From NCBI GenBank assembly GCA_900472395.1, contig UCHV01000021.1, positions 1 to 64,000 on the forward strand: 64,000 nt of DNA, given 5' to 3'. The stretch comes from Hyphomicrobiales bacterium. GTDB taxonomy: Bacteria; Pseudomonadota; Alphaproteobacteria; Rhizobiales; Rhizobiaceae. Made by a program: the position numbers and the translations under genes. Shown here piece after piece: positions 44,523-53,358 of this stretch (position 1 is the first letter of the stretch; each line of letters begins with the position of its first letter). The notes beneath the pieces were generated by a model. It was not told the origin of the DNA and searched no databases. It was given only the letters and a program-made list of their open reading frames with translations.

Positions 44523-45929
44523 ATGCTGCTTCTGATCGGTTCCTTTCTGCTTTTGATGGTGCTCGGCCTGCCCGTCGCCGTTTCCATGGCGACGTCGTCG
44601 GTTCTTTACATCGTGTTTTATGGCGTGGCGCCCGACATCATTGCGGCCCAGCGGCTGATCGCCGGCGTCGAGAGCTTTCCGCTTCTGGCCGTGCCCTTCT
44701 TCATTCTTGCCGGTAACCTGATGAACTCTGCCGGTGTCACCGGCCGCATCTATTCCTTCGCGGTCGCATTGGTCGGCTGGATGAAGGGCGGGCTGGCGCA
44801 GGTCAACATCATCGGTTCGGTGGTGTTTTCCGGCATGTCCGGCACCGCACTTGCAGATGCGGCAGGTATCGGCACGATCGAAATCAAGGCGATGAAGGAT
44901 CACGGTTATCCGGTCGAGGCTGCGGTTGGCGTCACCGCCGCTTCCGCCACGCTTGGGCCGATCTTCCCGCCGTCTCTGCCCTTCGTCATCTATGGCATGA
45001 TGGCAAACGTCTCTATCGGCGCGCTGTTCATGGCCGGTATCGTGCCGGGCGTGGTCATGACCGTGCTGATGATGCTCACCGTCGCTATCTTCGCCTATGT
45101 GAAACAGTGGGGCTCCGACACGCCTTTCAGCCTGCGCAACCTGTTCGGCGCGTCGCTGGAAGTGCTGATTGTCATGGCCGTTCCGCTGGGCATCTATGTG
45201 CTCACGCTCGTTGGTCTTTCGCTCAACTGGGCGATCCTGATTGCGCTTGTCGTGCTGATCGCCTGCGACTGGTACTTCGACTTCTCCGCCGTCATGGCGC
45301 TGATGACGCCGGTCATCCTGATCGGCGGCATGACCATGGGCTGGTTCACGCCGACGGAAGCAGCGGTTGCCGCTGTTCTGTGGTCGCTTTTCCTCGGCCT
45401 CGTGCGTTACCGCACCATGACTTTGAAGACGCTTGCTAAGGCGACGTTCGATACGATCGAAACCACCGCCTCGGTTCTGTTCATCGTTGCCGCCGCCTCG
45501 GTTTTTGCGTGGCTCCTGACCGTCAGCCAGACGGCGCAGCTTCTCTCGACAGCGATCACCAGTCTCACCGACAGCAAGTGGATCTTCCTGATCCTCGTCA
45601 ACCTCTTGATGCTGTTTGTCGGCTGCTTCCTGGATACGATTGCGGCGATCACCATTCTGGTGCCGATCCTGCTGCCGATCGTGCTGCAATTCGACATCGA
45701 TCCGGTTCACTTCGGCCTGATCATGACGTTGAACCTGATGATCGGTCTTTTGCACCCGCCGCTTGGCATGGTGTTGTTCGTCCTGTCGCGTGTTGCCAAA
45801 CTATCGGTTGAACGCACGACAATGGCGATCCTGCCCTGGCTTGTGCCGCTTTTGATCGCGCTGGTTCTGATCACCTTCATCCCGGCCATCACCCTGTGGC
45901 TGCCGACCGAGATGGGGCTGATCCGCTGA
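44523..45929 (+). CDS. TRAP transporter large permease (DctM family)
   Basis: A 468-residue polytopic permease. DctM signatures: VPFFILAGNLMNSAGVTGRI (about 58-78), GSVVFSGMSGTALADAAGIGTIEIKAM (about 98-125), ASATLGPIFPPSLPFVIYGMM and the C-terminal FGLIMTLNLMIGLLHPPLGMVLFV. It imports the substrate using a sodium or proton gradient. It is about 40 residues longer than many DctM proteins, with the extra length in the middle. A strong hairpin follows the stop. Confidence 0.95.
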   Translation: MLLLIGSFLLLMVLGLPVAVSMATSSVLYIVFYGVAPDIIAAQRLIAGVESFPLLAVPFFILAGNLMNSAGVTGRIYSFAVALVGWMKGGLAQVNIIGSVVFSGMSGTALADAAGIGTIEIKAMKDHGYPVEAAVGVTAASATLGPIFPPSLPFVIYGMMANVSIGALFMAGIVPGVVMTVLMMLTVAIFAYVKQWGSDTPFSLRNLFGASLEVLIVMAVPLGIYVLTLVGLSLNWAILIALVVLIACDWYFDFSAVMALMTPVILIGGMTMGWFTPTEAAVAAVLWSLFLGLVRYRTMTLKTLAKATFDTIETTASVLFIVAAASVFAWLLTVSQTAQLLSTAITSLTDSKWIFLILVNLLMLFVGCFLDTIAAITILVPILLPIVLQFDIDPVHFGLIMTLNLMIGLLHPPLGMVLFVLSRVAKLSVERTTMAILPWLVPLLIALVLITFIPAITLWLPTEMGLIR

Positions 45930-45937
45930 TCGATCAT

Positions 45938-45962
45938 GCCCGCGCCGGAAGACGGCGCGGGC
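45938..45962 (+). repeat. Stem-loop between the TRAP permease and uxuA genes
   Basis: GCCCGCGCCG and CGGCGCGGGC are 10-bp perfect arms with loop GAAGA, nine bases after the permease stop. A short T-containing stretch follows. It may attenuate transcription into uxuA or protect the transporter message. Confidence 0.6.
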
Positions 45963-46008
45963 TATTCTCTATCCGCTTTGCTGAACTGAATATCGAGGGA
46001 CAAGACGC

Positions 46009-47205
46009 ATGAGACATACATGGCGATGGTTCGGACCGGTCGACAAGGTGACGGTGCAGGACGCGGCGCAAGCCGGGGCACAAGGCATTGTCAGCGCGCT
46101 GCATCACATCCCGACCGGCGATGTCTGGCCGGCGGACGAGATCGCCAAACGCCATGCGGAAATCAAGGCGGGCGGCCTTTTCTGGGATGTGGTGGAAAGC
46201 GTGCCTGTTTCGGAAAACGTCAAGACGCAGACGGGGGACTGGCGGACCCATGTCGATAACTGGAAGGAAACGCTGCGCCGCCTGTCCAGCAGCGGCATCA
46301 AGACCGTCTGCTACAATTTCATGCCGGTGCTGGACTGGACCCGCACCGACCTGCGCTGGGAAACCCGCCATGCGGCCCGCGCCATGCGCTTCGATCTGAC
46401 CGATTTCGTTGCTTTCGATATCAATATTCTCAAGCGGCCAGGCGCGGCATCCGATTACCCGGAAGCCTTGCAGGATGCCGCCGCGCGGCGGTTTTCCGAG
46501 ATGAACGACGCGAAGATCGCGGCACTCGGCCGCAATATCGGTGCCGGCCTGCCGGGCTCGGCGGATGGTTATACGCTCGAGCAGTTGCTGGAAAAGCTGC
46601 GGACCTACCAAGGCATCACGGCGCCGAAACTGCAGGCCAATCTGATCGATTTTCTCAGCGAAGTCGTCCCGGTCGCCGAACAGGTCGGCATCAACATCTG
46701 CGCTCACCCGGACGATCCGCCGTGGCCGCTGCTTGGTCTGCCGCGCATTCTCTCCACCGAGGCCGATTACGCCTATATTCTCGACACGGTCTACAGCCGC
46801 GCGAATGGCGTGACCTTGTGCTCCGGTTCGCTCGGCGCACGTGCAGATAACGATCTGCCGGCGATTGCGGAGCGGTTTGCCTCGCGCATCCATTTCGTCC
46901 ACCTTCGCAATGTCACGCGTGACGAAGACAGCCTGCCATGCTCGTTCTTCGAGGACGAACATCTGGAAGGCGGGACGGACATGGTGGCCGTCATCGCCGC
47001 ACTTCTGAAAGAAGAGAAACGCCGTCGCGACGAAGGTCGGGAGGATCACGAAATCCCCATGCGTCCCGATCACGGCCAGGAAATTCTCGATGACATCACG
47101 CGTGGCGCGCAGCCCGGTTATCCGGCCATCGGCCGCCTGAAGGGGCTGGCCGAGTTGCGCGGCATCGAGCGAACCTTGTCGCATGCTCAATACGGCATAC
47201 GGTGA
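46009..47205 (+). CDS. uxuA: Mannonate dehydratase
   Basis: A 398-residue xylose-isomerase-fold enzyme that dehydrates D-mannonate to 2-keto-3-deoxygluconate. Landmarks: MRHTWRWFGPVDKV, GLFWDVVESVPVSENVK, CYNFMPVLDWTRTDL, NICAHPDDPPWPLLGLPRI (about 225-245) and RPDHGQEI near the C-terminus with metal-binding residues. It lies downstream of the TRAP genes and four bases before uxuB. The pathway would need uxaC and KDG kinase/aldolase from elsewhere. Confidence 0.96.
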   Translation: MRHTWRWFGPVDKVTVQDAAQAGAQGIVSALHHIPTGDVWPADEIAKRHAEIKAGGLFWDVVESVPVSENVKTQTGDWRTHVDNWKETLRRLSSSGIKTVCYNFMPVLDWTRTDLRWETRHAARAMRFDLTDFVAFDINILKRPGAASDYPEALQDAAARRFSEMNDAKIAALGRNIGAGLPGSADGYTLEQLLEKLRTYQGITAPKLQANLIDFLSEVVPVAEQVGINICAHPDDPPWPLLGLPRILSTEADYAYILDTVYSRANGVTLCSGSLGARADNDLPAIAERFASRIHFVHLRNVTRDEDSLPCSFFEDEHLEGGTDMVAVIAALLKEEKRRRDEGREDHEIPMRPDHGQEILDDITRGAQPGYPAIGRLKGLAELRGIERTLSHAQYGIR

Positions 47206-47209
47206 AGCG

Positions 47210-48625
47210 ATGGCGCGTCTCTCATCCTCCACCAATCTGCCGGACAACGTGAAAACCCCGGCTTATGATCGTAACGCACTGAAGCCCGGCATCGTGCATA
47301 TCGGGCTTGGCGCCTTCCATCGCGCGCATCAGGCCGTGTTCACCCAGCGTGCTCTGGAAGATGCTTTTGGGCCTTGGGGCATCGTTGCAGTCAATCTGCG
47401 GTCGCCGGAACCTGTTGCGGCCATGGAAGAACAGGATGGTCTGTTTTCAATCGTCGTGCGCGGCGAGGGGGATGACAAGGCAGAGGTCATCGGCGCGACG
47501 GTGGGTTGGATCTGTGCCGCTGAAAACCGTGCGGGCGTGCTTGACCACCTTTGTGGCGAAAACATCCGCATCGTCACGCTGACGGTCTCTGAAAAGGCAT
47601 ATGGTCTCGATCCGGTCAGTGGTGGGCTGGATAACACTCACCCGGCTGTCGTCGCCGATCTCGCCAATCCGCATGAGCCAGTCGGCGTGCTGGGTTTTCT
47701 GGTGGAAGGGCTGGCGCTGCGCCGTCAAAAGAGTGTCACGCCATTCACCGTTCTCTGCTGCGACAACCTTCCGTCCAATGGCCATATCGTTCAACGCCTC
47801 GTACTGGAAATGGCCGAACGCCGCGACCCTGAACTGGCCCGGTGGATCAGCGAGAATGGCGCATTCCCCTCAAGTATGGTCGACCGGATCGTGCCGGCCG
47901 CGACCGACGAAACGCGCGCACGTGCCCGGTATCTGCTCGGCGTCGAGGATGCCTTGGCGATCGAGACCGAAGCATTCAAACAATGGGTGATCGAGGATCG
48001 CTTCGTCTCCGGTCGTCCCCGGTGGGAGGCCGGAGGTGCGTTGTTCGTCGAAAACGTCGAGCCTTATGAAAAGATGAAGCTGCGGCTGCTGAACGGCAGC
48101 CACACCCTGATTGCCCATCTCGGCCTGATGCACGGGCTGGAATATGTGCGCGATGTCATGGCCGTGCCGCAGTTGCGCAGTCTTGTCGAGCGCCACATGA
48201 AGGCAGTGCTGCCCACGCTCGATCCGGTCCCGGGCATCGATCTGGCGGATTATACACGTCAGTTGATCACCCGTTTTGCCAATCCCGCAATCGCGCATCG
48301 CAATGCACAGATCGCCTCAGACAGCAGCCAGAAACTGCCTCAGCGTATCTTTGCACCTGCAAGCGAAGCACTGGCCGCGGGCGGCGATGCGGCAGAGTTT
48401 GCCTATGTCGTGGCGGTCTGGATCGCTGCGGTCGTCCAGAGGATGGATTGCAATGATCCGCGTCGCGAGGAAATTCTTGATGCGGCGAGGGGAAGTGGCG
48501 CTGCCGATCCTTCGGCATCTTTCCTTGCCATAGACGGACTTTTCCCCGACACGCTCGTCAATGCCCGCGGGTGGCGCGATCGCGTCAACGCCGAGCTGGC
48601 AAAGTTGGCAGGTTTGAGGGAATAA
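47210..48625 (+). CDS. uxuB: Fructuronate reductase / mannitol dehydrogenase family
   Basis: A 471-residue long-chain polyol dehydrogenase. N-terminal IVHIGLGAFHRAHQAVFT is the dinucleotide region, and KMKLRLLNGSHTLIAHLG (about 288-305) holds the conserved Lys-Asn-His catalytic set. Next to uxuA it most likely reduces D-fructuronate to D-mannonate, although mannitol dehydrogenase shares the fold. The ATG at 47210 sits four bases after uxuA, in an AGCG context rather than a strong ribosome site, so coupling is probable. Confidence 0.9.
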   Translation: MARLSSSTNLPDNVKTPAYDRNALKPGIVHIGLGAFHRAHQAVFTQRALEDAFGPWGIVAVNLRSPEPVAAMEEQDGLFSIVVRGEGDDKAEVIGATVGWICAAENRAGVLDHLCGENIRIVTLTVSEKAYGLDPVSGGLDNTHPAVVADLANPHEPVGVLGFLVEGLALRRQKSVTPFTVLCCDNLPSNGHIVQRLVLEMAERRDPELARWISENGAFPSSMVDRIVPAATDETRARARYLLGVEDALAIETEAFKQWVIEDRFVSGRPRWEAGGALFVENVEPYEKMKLRLLNGSHTLIAHLGLMHGLEYVRDVMAVPQLRSLVERHMKAVLPTLDPVPGIDLADYTRQLITRFANPAIAHRNAQIASDSSQKLPQRIFAPASEALAAGGDAAEFAYVVAVWIAAVVQRMDCNDPRREEILDAARGSGAADPSASFLAIDGLFPDTLVNARGWRDRVNAELAKLAGLRE

Positions 48626-48744
48626 CTTTCTAATTTTTGACGGTGGATCAGGCGTATGACCTGTGCATCCACGCGGTCGATTGCCTATATAGCGTGTCGG
48701 CGTTTTTCATCCGCCAGCTGCTATCCAAGCAAAGGACCGTTTTG

Positions 48745-49650
48745 ATGACCGAGAAATCTTCCGCCGACAATCTTCCCGCAGGTTATGAAGTCCCCAAGGT
48801 CTGGACCTGGGAAAAGGGCAATGGCGGCCAGTTCGCCAACATCAACCGCCCGATTGCCGGGCCGACCCATGACAAGGAACTGCCGGTCGGCAAACATCCG
48901 CTTCAGCTTCATTCGCTTGGCACTCCGAATGGCGTCAAGGTCACCATCATGCTGGAAGAGCTTCTGGCGGCGGGGCATTCGGACGCCGAATATGATGCCT
49001 GGTTGATCAATATCGGGCAGGGCGACCAGTTCGGCTCCGGTTTTGTCGGCATCAATCCGAATTCGAAAATTCCGGCGCTGCTGGACCGCGCGCCAAAAGG
49101 CGGTGGCGAACCGATCAGGGTGTTCGAATCCGCCTCCATCCTCATCTATCTCGCCGAAAAATTCGGTGCTTTCCTGCCGACTGACCTGCGCACCCGCGCG
49201 GAAGCCATGAACTGGCTGTTCTGGCAGATGGGCTCGGCCCCCTTTGTCGGCGGCGGTTTTGGCCATTTTTATGCCTATGCGCCGATCAAGATCCAGTATG
49301 CGATCGACCGCTACGCCATGGAAACCAAGCGGCAGCTCGATGTGCTCGACCGTCACCTCGCCGACAACCAGTTCATGGCGGGAAGCGAATACACGATCGC
49401 GGACATGGCGATCTGGCCGTGGTACGGTAATCTGGCACTCGGCCAAGTCTATGGCGATGCCGGTGACTTTCTGGAAGTTCAGGGTTACAAGCACCTCCAG
49501 CGCTGGACGGCGGAGATTTTTGCACGGCCGGCGGTGAAGCGCGGTCGCATGGTCAACCGGACATCCGGGGAGCCGTCCGAGCAGCTGCGCGAGCGTCACG
49601 ACGCTTCCGATTTCGACACCAAGACGGCCGACAAGGTCGCAAACACTTGA
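48745..49650 (+). CDS. yghU: Glutathione S-transferase, YghU type
   Basis: A 301-residue nu-class glutathione transferase, longer than classical GSTs. PVGKHPLQLHSLGTPNGVKVTIMLEEL (about 47-73) is the thioredoxin-like domain with the two Thr/Asn glutathione contacts, followed by NPNSKIPAL and VFESASILIYLAEKFG. The helical domain has EYTIADMAIWPWYGNLA. YghU enzymes show disulfide-bond reductase activity. AAAGGA precedes the ATG at 48745. A small unknown gene follows after 13 bases. Confidence 0.92.
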   Translation: MTEKSSADNLPAGYEVPKVWTWEKGNGGQFANINRPIAGPTHDKELPVGKHPLQLHSLGTPNGVKVTIMLEELLAAGHSDAEYDAWLINIGQGDQFGSGFVGINPNSKIPALLDRAPKGGGEPIRVFESASILIYLAEKFGAFLPTDLRTRAEAMNWLFWQMGSAPFVGGGFGHFYAYAPIKIQYAIDRYAMETKRQLDVLDRHLADNQFMAGSEYTIADMAIWPWYGNLALGQVYGDAGDFLEVQGYKHLQRWTAEIFARPAVKRGRMVNRTSGEPSEQLRERHDASDFDTKTADKVANT

Positions 49651-49663
49651 AGGATTGAGACAG

Positions 49664-50041
49664 ATGGCAAACCTGCCCGAAATGACCAAACATCGCGGTT
49701 TTCCGGGCGGGATGCCAAGCACGGGGATACAGTTCACCATCCGCCGTGCCAATCCCAAGGGGGTGACGCCGCTTAAGGAGATCCCCCGGCGCAAACGCCC
49801 CGGCATGGCCGAACATCGCGTCGATGGTGCGTTTCTGCACGCGCTCTGGCACCACTTTGGTGCTGAGCCCTTCGAGCGCGGCAACCTCGATGCCGCGCGT
49901 CTCAATCTTCTTCTGGGCCGCGAAGTCATTCCGGCGGACAAGGATTTCGATCCGCTTTCCTACCAGACCATGCTGAAGATCGATGAACGGGTGGCACGCA
50001 AGAGTTTCCCGGAATCGTTCGAGAATTTCTTCGAAATCTGA
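49664..50041 (+). CDS. Hypothetical basic protein
   Basis: A 125-residue soluble protein, basic in its middle (KGVTPLKEIPRRKRPGM), with HALWHHFGAEPFERG and a C-terminal FENFFEI. No signal or membrane segment is seen. I do not recognise a family. It begins 13 bases after the yghU-type gene, so is likely co-transcribed. Confidence 0.65.
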   Translation: MANLPEMTKHRGFPGGMPSTGIQFTIRRANPKGVTPLKEIPRRKRPGMAEHRVDGAFLHALWHHFGAEPFERGNLDAARLNLLLGREVIPADKDFDPLSYQTMLKIDERVARKSFPESFENFFEI

Positions 50042-50078
50042 TAAACCGTGACGATCGACGGGCCACGGAGGAGACGTG

Positions 50079-50489
50079 ATGCTTGTACCGATCGTCTGGA
50101 TGACCAGACTGACCGATCCGCTCAAGCCCATCAAACGCTGGGCGGATCTCCGTCGTCGGCGTGAGGTTTTGCGGCGTAACGATCGCAAACCGCACATGAC
50201 ACCGGAAGCAGCCCGCCGTGATCATCGTGAGATGCTCCGTTTCATGGCCTTGAATGCTGCAGGCGGTGCGCTGATCGGCGTCATTGTCGGCGCGACGCTG
50301 ATTTTCCTGAATGTCGGCGGCCTGTGGAACCTTTTGCTGCGCGCGGCCAATCCGGTACTGCCCGTCTTGCTGGTCATGGTGCCGTTCGCATCGCTGTTTG
50401 CGGCGGCCGCCGCAGCGTCGGCCATCCTCACGCTGCCCTATGAGCGGAAATTCCGCAAAGACGATGAGGGTGATGGCGGGTCCGCATGA
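50079..50489 (+). CDS. Small membrane protein
   Basis: A 136-residue protein with a basic N-terminal half (RWADLRRRREVLRRNDRKPH) and two hydrophobic segments (ALNAAGGALIGVIVGATLIFLNVG and VLPVLLVMVPFASLFAAAAAASAIL). GGAGGAG lies before a GTG-ATG pair; the ATG is used. No family is assigned. It follows the preceding gene by 37 bases. Confidence 0.65.
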   Translation: MLVPIVWMTRLTDPLKPIKRWADLRRRREVLRRNDRKPHMTPEAARRDHREMLRFMALNAAGGALIGVIVGATLIFLNVGGLWNLLLRAANPVLPVLLVMVPFASLFAAAAAASAILTLPYERKFRKDDEGDGGSA

Positions 50490-50594
50490 CCGGCCTTGAA
50501 AAGTGAGCCACACGAAGGCTGAGGACCTCCACTTGCCGACCATTGGCATCACACTAGTTGGTGTTCAAGGACGCATTTGCATTGGAGGAATTGC

Positions 50595-51878
50595 ATGGTT
50601 TCCGAACAGGCGCTTATCAGGAAGATAACCTGGCGGCTCATGCCGTTTCTCGGCCTTTTGTATCTCATCGCCTATATCGATCGACAAAATGTCAGTTACG
50701 CGAAACTCGACATGGTCGATGCGCTCGGCATGAGCGAATATGCCTATGGTCTGGGTGCGTCACTTTTCTTCGTCGGCTATTTTATCTTCGAGGTGCCGGC
50801 CAACCTGTTTCTCACCCGTTTCGGAGCGCGTGTGTGGTTCACCCGCATTCTGGTGTCGTGGGGCTTTGTCACGATCGGGCTTGCCTTCACGCAGAACATG
50901 ACGATGTTCTACATTCTGCGCTTTCTGCTCGGCGTGGCGGAGGCCGGCTTCTTTCCCGGTGTTCTCTATCTTCTGACGTTATGGTTCCCCAAGGATTATC
51001 GTGGCCGCATGGTTGGCCTCTTCATGATCTTCAGCGCGCTTGCCAATGCCGTGGGCGCGCCGCTGGGCGGTGTATTGCTTGATCTGGATGGCTTTCTGGG
51101 GCTGGCCGGCTGGGAATGGGTTTTCCTCGCCACCGGTGTGCCTGCGGTGATCGCCGGTATCGTCACCTTCTTCTATCTCGATGACACGCCGGAAAAGGCG
51201 AAGTTCCTGACGGCCGATGAAAAGCAGTGGCTGAAGGATCGGCTGGCGCGCGAAAATCAGGGCATGGAAGGCGATGCCGACGATGGTTTCAAAGCGCTTC
51301 TCAACCCCCGTGTTCTGCTGATGGCGCTTTGCTATATCGGATTTCCGCTGGCAGCTTATGGTCTCAGCTACTGGCTGCCGACCATCGTCAAGGGTTTTGG
51401 GGTGTCCAATACCACCAATGGCTTCATCAACATCATTCCCTGGATAATTGTTGCCATCGCGCTGTGGGTGGCGCCGGCCGCTGCGGACAAGACCGAAAAG
51501 AAGACGCCTTATATCGTAGGACCGGCATTTGTCGGCGCGATTGCGCTGGCGTTGTCAGCAGTCTTCACCTCGCCGACCATCCAGTTTGTTTTTCTCTGCA
51601 TCGCGGCCGCCGGTATCTTTGCGGGACAACCGGTTTTCTGGAGCCTGCCGTCGCGGTTCCTGAAGGGCGCAGGTGCAGCCGCCGGTATTGCGGCCATCAA
51701 CTCGGTCGGCAATCTCGGCGGGTTCATTGCACAAAACGTCGTCCCGTGGATCAACGATGCGACAGGCAGCAACATCCTGCCGATGTTCTTCCTGTCGGCC
51801 TGCCTTGCCATTGCAGGGCTGTTGGTGATCGTGGTGGGACGAGCGCTTGCCCGAAAGACGGGAGCGGGCACGGCCTGA
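50595..51878 (+). CDS. MFS transporter, anion:cation symporter (ACS) family
   Basis: A 427-residue transporter with twelve expected membrane segments. The N-terminus RLMPFLGLLYLIAYIDRQNVSYAKLDMV and FVGYFIFEVPANLFLTRFGARVWFTRILVSWG are typical of ACS (phthalate/tartrate/hexuronate) permeases. Family members import carboxylated compounds with protons; the substrate is unknown here. GGAGGA precedes the ATG at 50595. A bidirectional hairpin follows. No regulator is adjacent. Confidence 0.93.
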   Translation: MVSEQALIRKITWRLMPFLGLLYLIAYIDRQNVSYAKLDMVDALGMSEYAYGLGASLFFVGYFIFEVPANLFLTRFGARVWFTRILVSWGFVTIGLAFTQNMTMFYILRFLLGVAEAGFFPGVLYLLTLWFPKDYRGRMVGLFMIFSALANAVGAPLGGVLLDLDGFLGLAGWEWVFLATGVPAVIAGIVTFFYLDDTPEKAKFLTADEKQWLKDRLARENQGMEGDADDGFKALLNPRVLLMALCYIGFPLAAYGLSYWLPTIVKGFGVSNTTNGFINIIPWIIVAIALWVAPAAADKTEKKTPYIVGPAFVGAIALALSAVFTSPTIQFVFLCIAAAGIFAGQPVFWSLPSRFLKGAGAAAGIAAINSVGNLGGFIAQNVVPWINDATGSNILPMFFLSACLAIAGLLVIVVGRALARKTGAGTA

Positions 51879-51897
51879 ACAGGCACGGAAACAGATC

Positions 51898-51923
51898 GGC
51901 GGCAGGCCAACAAGCCTGCCGCC
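51898..51923. terminator. Hairpin between convergent MFS and small membrane-protein genes
   Basis: GGCGGCAGGC and GCCTGCCGCC form 10-bp perfect arms around CAACAA, 20 bases after the MFS stop and 14 before the next convergent stop. It is likely to serve both directions. Confidence 0.6.
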
Positions 51924-51936
51924 TTCGCCGATATTT

Positions 51937-52203
51937 TCAGCTGTGACGCCCGGTGAGGAATATCAGGATCACCAGGCCGCCGGTGACAGGCACGATACCC
52001 GTCCATTCCGGCATGCTCGATGCGTGTCTGCAAAGGACGCCAGTTACAAGAAGCACGGCGCCGAACAGAACCAGTGTCAGGGAACCGAACCGAAGAACGT
52101 CTCGCAGTGCGTATTCACCGGATCTGCGAAGCGCAAAAGCGATCTTGTGCGACCATGATCCATTCTGGTTCGATGTATCGGTTTTGAAATCGGTATTGCT
52201 CAT
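51937..52203 (-). CDS. Small two-segment membrane protein
   Basis: An 88-residue protein with a polar N-terminus and two hydrophobic segments (FGSLTLVLFGAVLLVTGVL and IVPVTGGLVILIFLTG). It overlaps the stop of the upstream 63-codon gene by four bases (ATGA), so the pair is translated together. No family is recognised. Confidence 0.55.
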   Translation of the reverse strand: MSNTDFKTDTSNQNGSWSHKIAFALRRSGEYALRDVLRFGSLTLVLFGAVLLVTGVLCRHASSMPEWTGIVPVTGGLVILIFLTGRHS

Positions 52204-52391
52204 GCTGCCAGCGCACCCACGTTCTGCCCCACATGGTCTCGAATGGCCGCGCGCAGCTCGCTCAGATCGGCAAACCGGCGTTCGTCCAGGTCGATGACGT
52301 GGAATTTCACGGCGATGAAACGGTAGGCATCATCCTGATGAACCGCAATTCCGACCGGGAGGCCGGCATGTTCAATGACTTGTCTGCTCAT
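52200..52391 (-). CDS. Small hypothetical protein
   Basis: A 63-residue soluble ORF (HQDDAYRFIAVKFHVIDLDERRFADLSELRAAI) with GGAG seven bases before its ATG and an ATGA overlap into the downstream membrane-protein gene. The sequence looks protein-like (mixed alpha/beta, charged) but matches no family I know. Confidence 0.55.
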   Translation of the reverse strand: MSRQVIEHAGLPVGIAVHQDDAYRFIAVKFHVIDLDERRFADLSELRAAIRDHVGQNVGALAA

Positions 52392-52554
52392 CTTGCTTAC
52401 TCCGCCCGAAGGGGCCTGAATTGGATTGTCTCACCGGATGGTTTGCGCGCAGAGCGCCCGACATTCGCGAGGCATCGGAGTAGCAGCAACGGGATTTAAT
52501 CTTGCCAAGGGTGATGGTGGCAAGAATTTGCGCGTTGAGGCCGCTGTCAATCAT
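52372..52554 (-). CDS. Possible very small ORF with strong ribosome site
   Basis: A 60-residue frame starting MIDSGLNAQILATITLGKIK, preceded by AAGGAG six bases upstream. It overlaps the next gene by 20 bases. The second half (RQSNSGPFGRSKQDEQTSH) is low in structure. It could be a small peptide gene or a leader; evidence is only the ribosome site. Confidence 0.3.
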   Translation of the reverse strand: MIDSGLNAQILATITLGKIKSRCCYSDASRMSGALRANHPVRQSNSGPFGRSKQDEQTSH

Positions 52555-52911
52555 TGTCATCTCCTTGGTTGGTACTGCACGAAAAATACAAATTAATTCT
52601 TTCAATTTCAACGCTTTTGGTAATTTCGATGAAAAATAAATCTATAATTCTATGGAGGTGAGTGTCGCTTGGAACGGTTTTCGTGATTCTGGTACGCATA
52701 ATGAGAAATAATTTCTCATTTGGCAGGCAGGTAAGTCGTCGGGTGCAACTTCGAAGGGGCAAAGCCTCTCAAACGGCACGCGGTTGTGCCAGGCAGATCG
52801 CGATATTTTGCCCGTTTGAAGCCGCCGGCGATTGAACGTAAAGCGCCGTTTCGTTATCGCTGATTGATCATAGGGCGGCAAATCTCGCACACGATCAGGC
52901 TATCGAAAGCA
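52555..52911. other. AT-rich intergenic region upstream of the Rrf2 gene
   Basis: No supported gene lies in these 357 bases. The stretch is unusually A/T-rich from 52575 to 52720 and contains a perfect palindrome at 52700-52720. It probably holds divergent promoters for the small ORFs to the left and the Rrf2 gene to the right. Confidence 0.45.
52700..52720. promoter_or_regulatory. 21-bp perfect palindrome upstream of the Rrf2 regulator
   Basis: Arms AATGAGAAAT and ATTTCTCATT flank a single central A. This is the longest uninterrupted short palindrome I noticed in an intergenic region here. It lies 191 bases before the Rrf2 start. The binding protein is unknown; Rrf2 autoregulation is one possibility. 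Confidence 0.55.
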
Positions 52912-53358
52912 ATGCTGACGAAAAAAGGAAAATACGGGCTGAAGGCGCTGGTTCACCTTGCACAGCTGGAGCCCGGTAAAACTGCTTTTGTGAGCGATAT
53001 CGCGGAACAGAACAATATCTCCAAGAAATTCCTGGATGCGATCCTTCTGGAGCTTCGCAAGGGCGGAATTCTTCGGTCCAAAAAGGGGCCGGGGGGAGGG
53101 TATGCTCTCTCGAAACCGGCATCCGAAATTTCGATTGGGCAGGCGGTTCGTATTCTTGATGGTCCTCTGGCGCCGATCCGTTGCGCCAGCAAGACAGCTT
53201 TCGAGCCATGCGACGATTGCAACGAGCCGGAGCACTGTCAGGTGCGGCATTCCATGATGGAGGTCAGGGATGCCGTTTCCGCCGTACTCGACACAATGAC
53301 GCTGGAGCAGATGGTTACTAAGCGTTCCTCGCCGGCTTTCGGTCAGGTGACGCTTTGA
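52912..53358 (+). CDS. Rrf2-family transcriptional regulator with cysteine cluster
   Basis: A 148-residue Rrf2 protein. Winged helix: LTKKGKYGLKALVHLAQLEPGKTAFVSDIAEQNNISKKFLDAILLELRKGGILRSKKGPGGGYALSKP. The C-terminal part carries Cys residues at CASKTAFEPCDDCNEPEHCQVRH (about 100-122), the region that ligates FeS clusters in IscR/NsrR/RirA relatives, with an extra fourth Cys. GAAAGC precedes the ATG. It converges with an SfnB-type gene. By context it may sense sulfur or FeS status like CymR-type members, which is an inference. Confidence 0.9.
   Translation: MLTKKGKYGLKALVHLAQLEPGKTAFVSDIAEQNNISKKFLDAILLELRKGGILRSKKGPGGGYALSKPASEISIGQAVRILDGPLAPIRCASKTAFEPCDDCNEPEHCQVRHSMMEVRDAVSAVLDTMTLEQMVTKRSSPAFGQVTL

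Noticed and set aside
50558..51082. + strand frame overlapping the MFS gene start
   Set aside because: Shadow frame: Cys/Arg-rich with no hydrophobic pattern, whereas the MFS frame has clear ACS-family segments and a ribosome site.
52642..52890. 82-residue minus-strand frame upstream of the Rrf2 gene
   Set aside because: It runs through the palindrome and AT-rich promoter region, lacks a ribosome site and has no family features.
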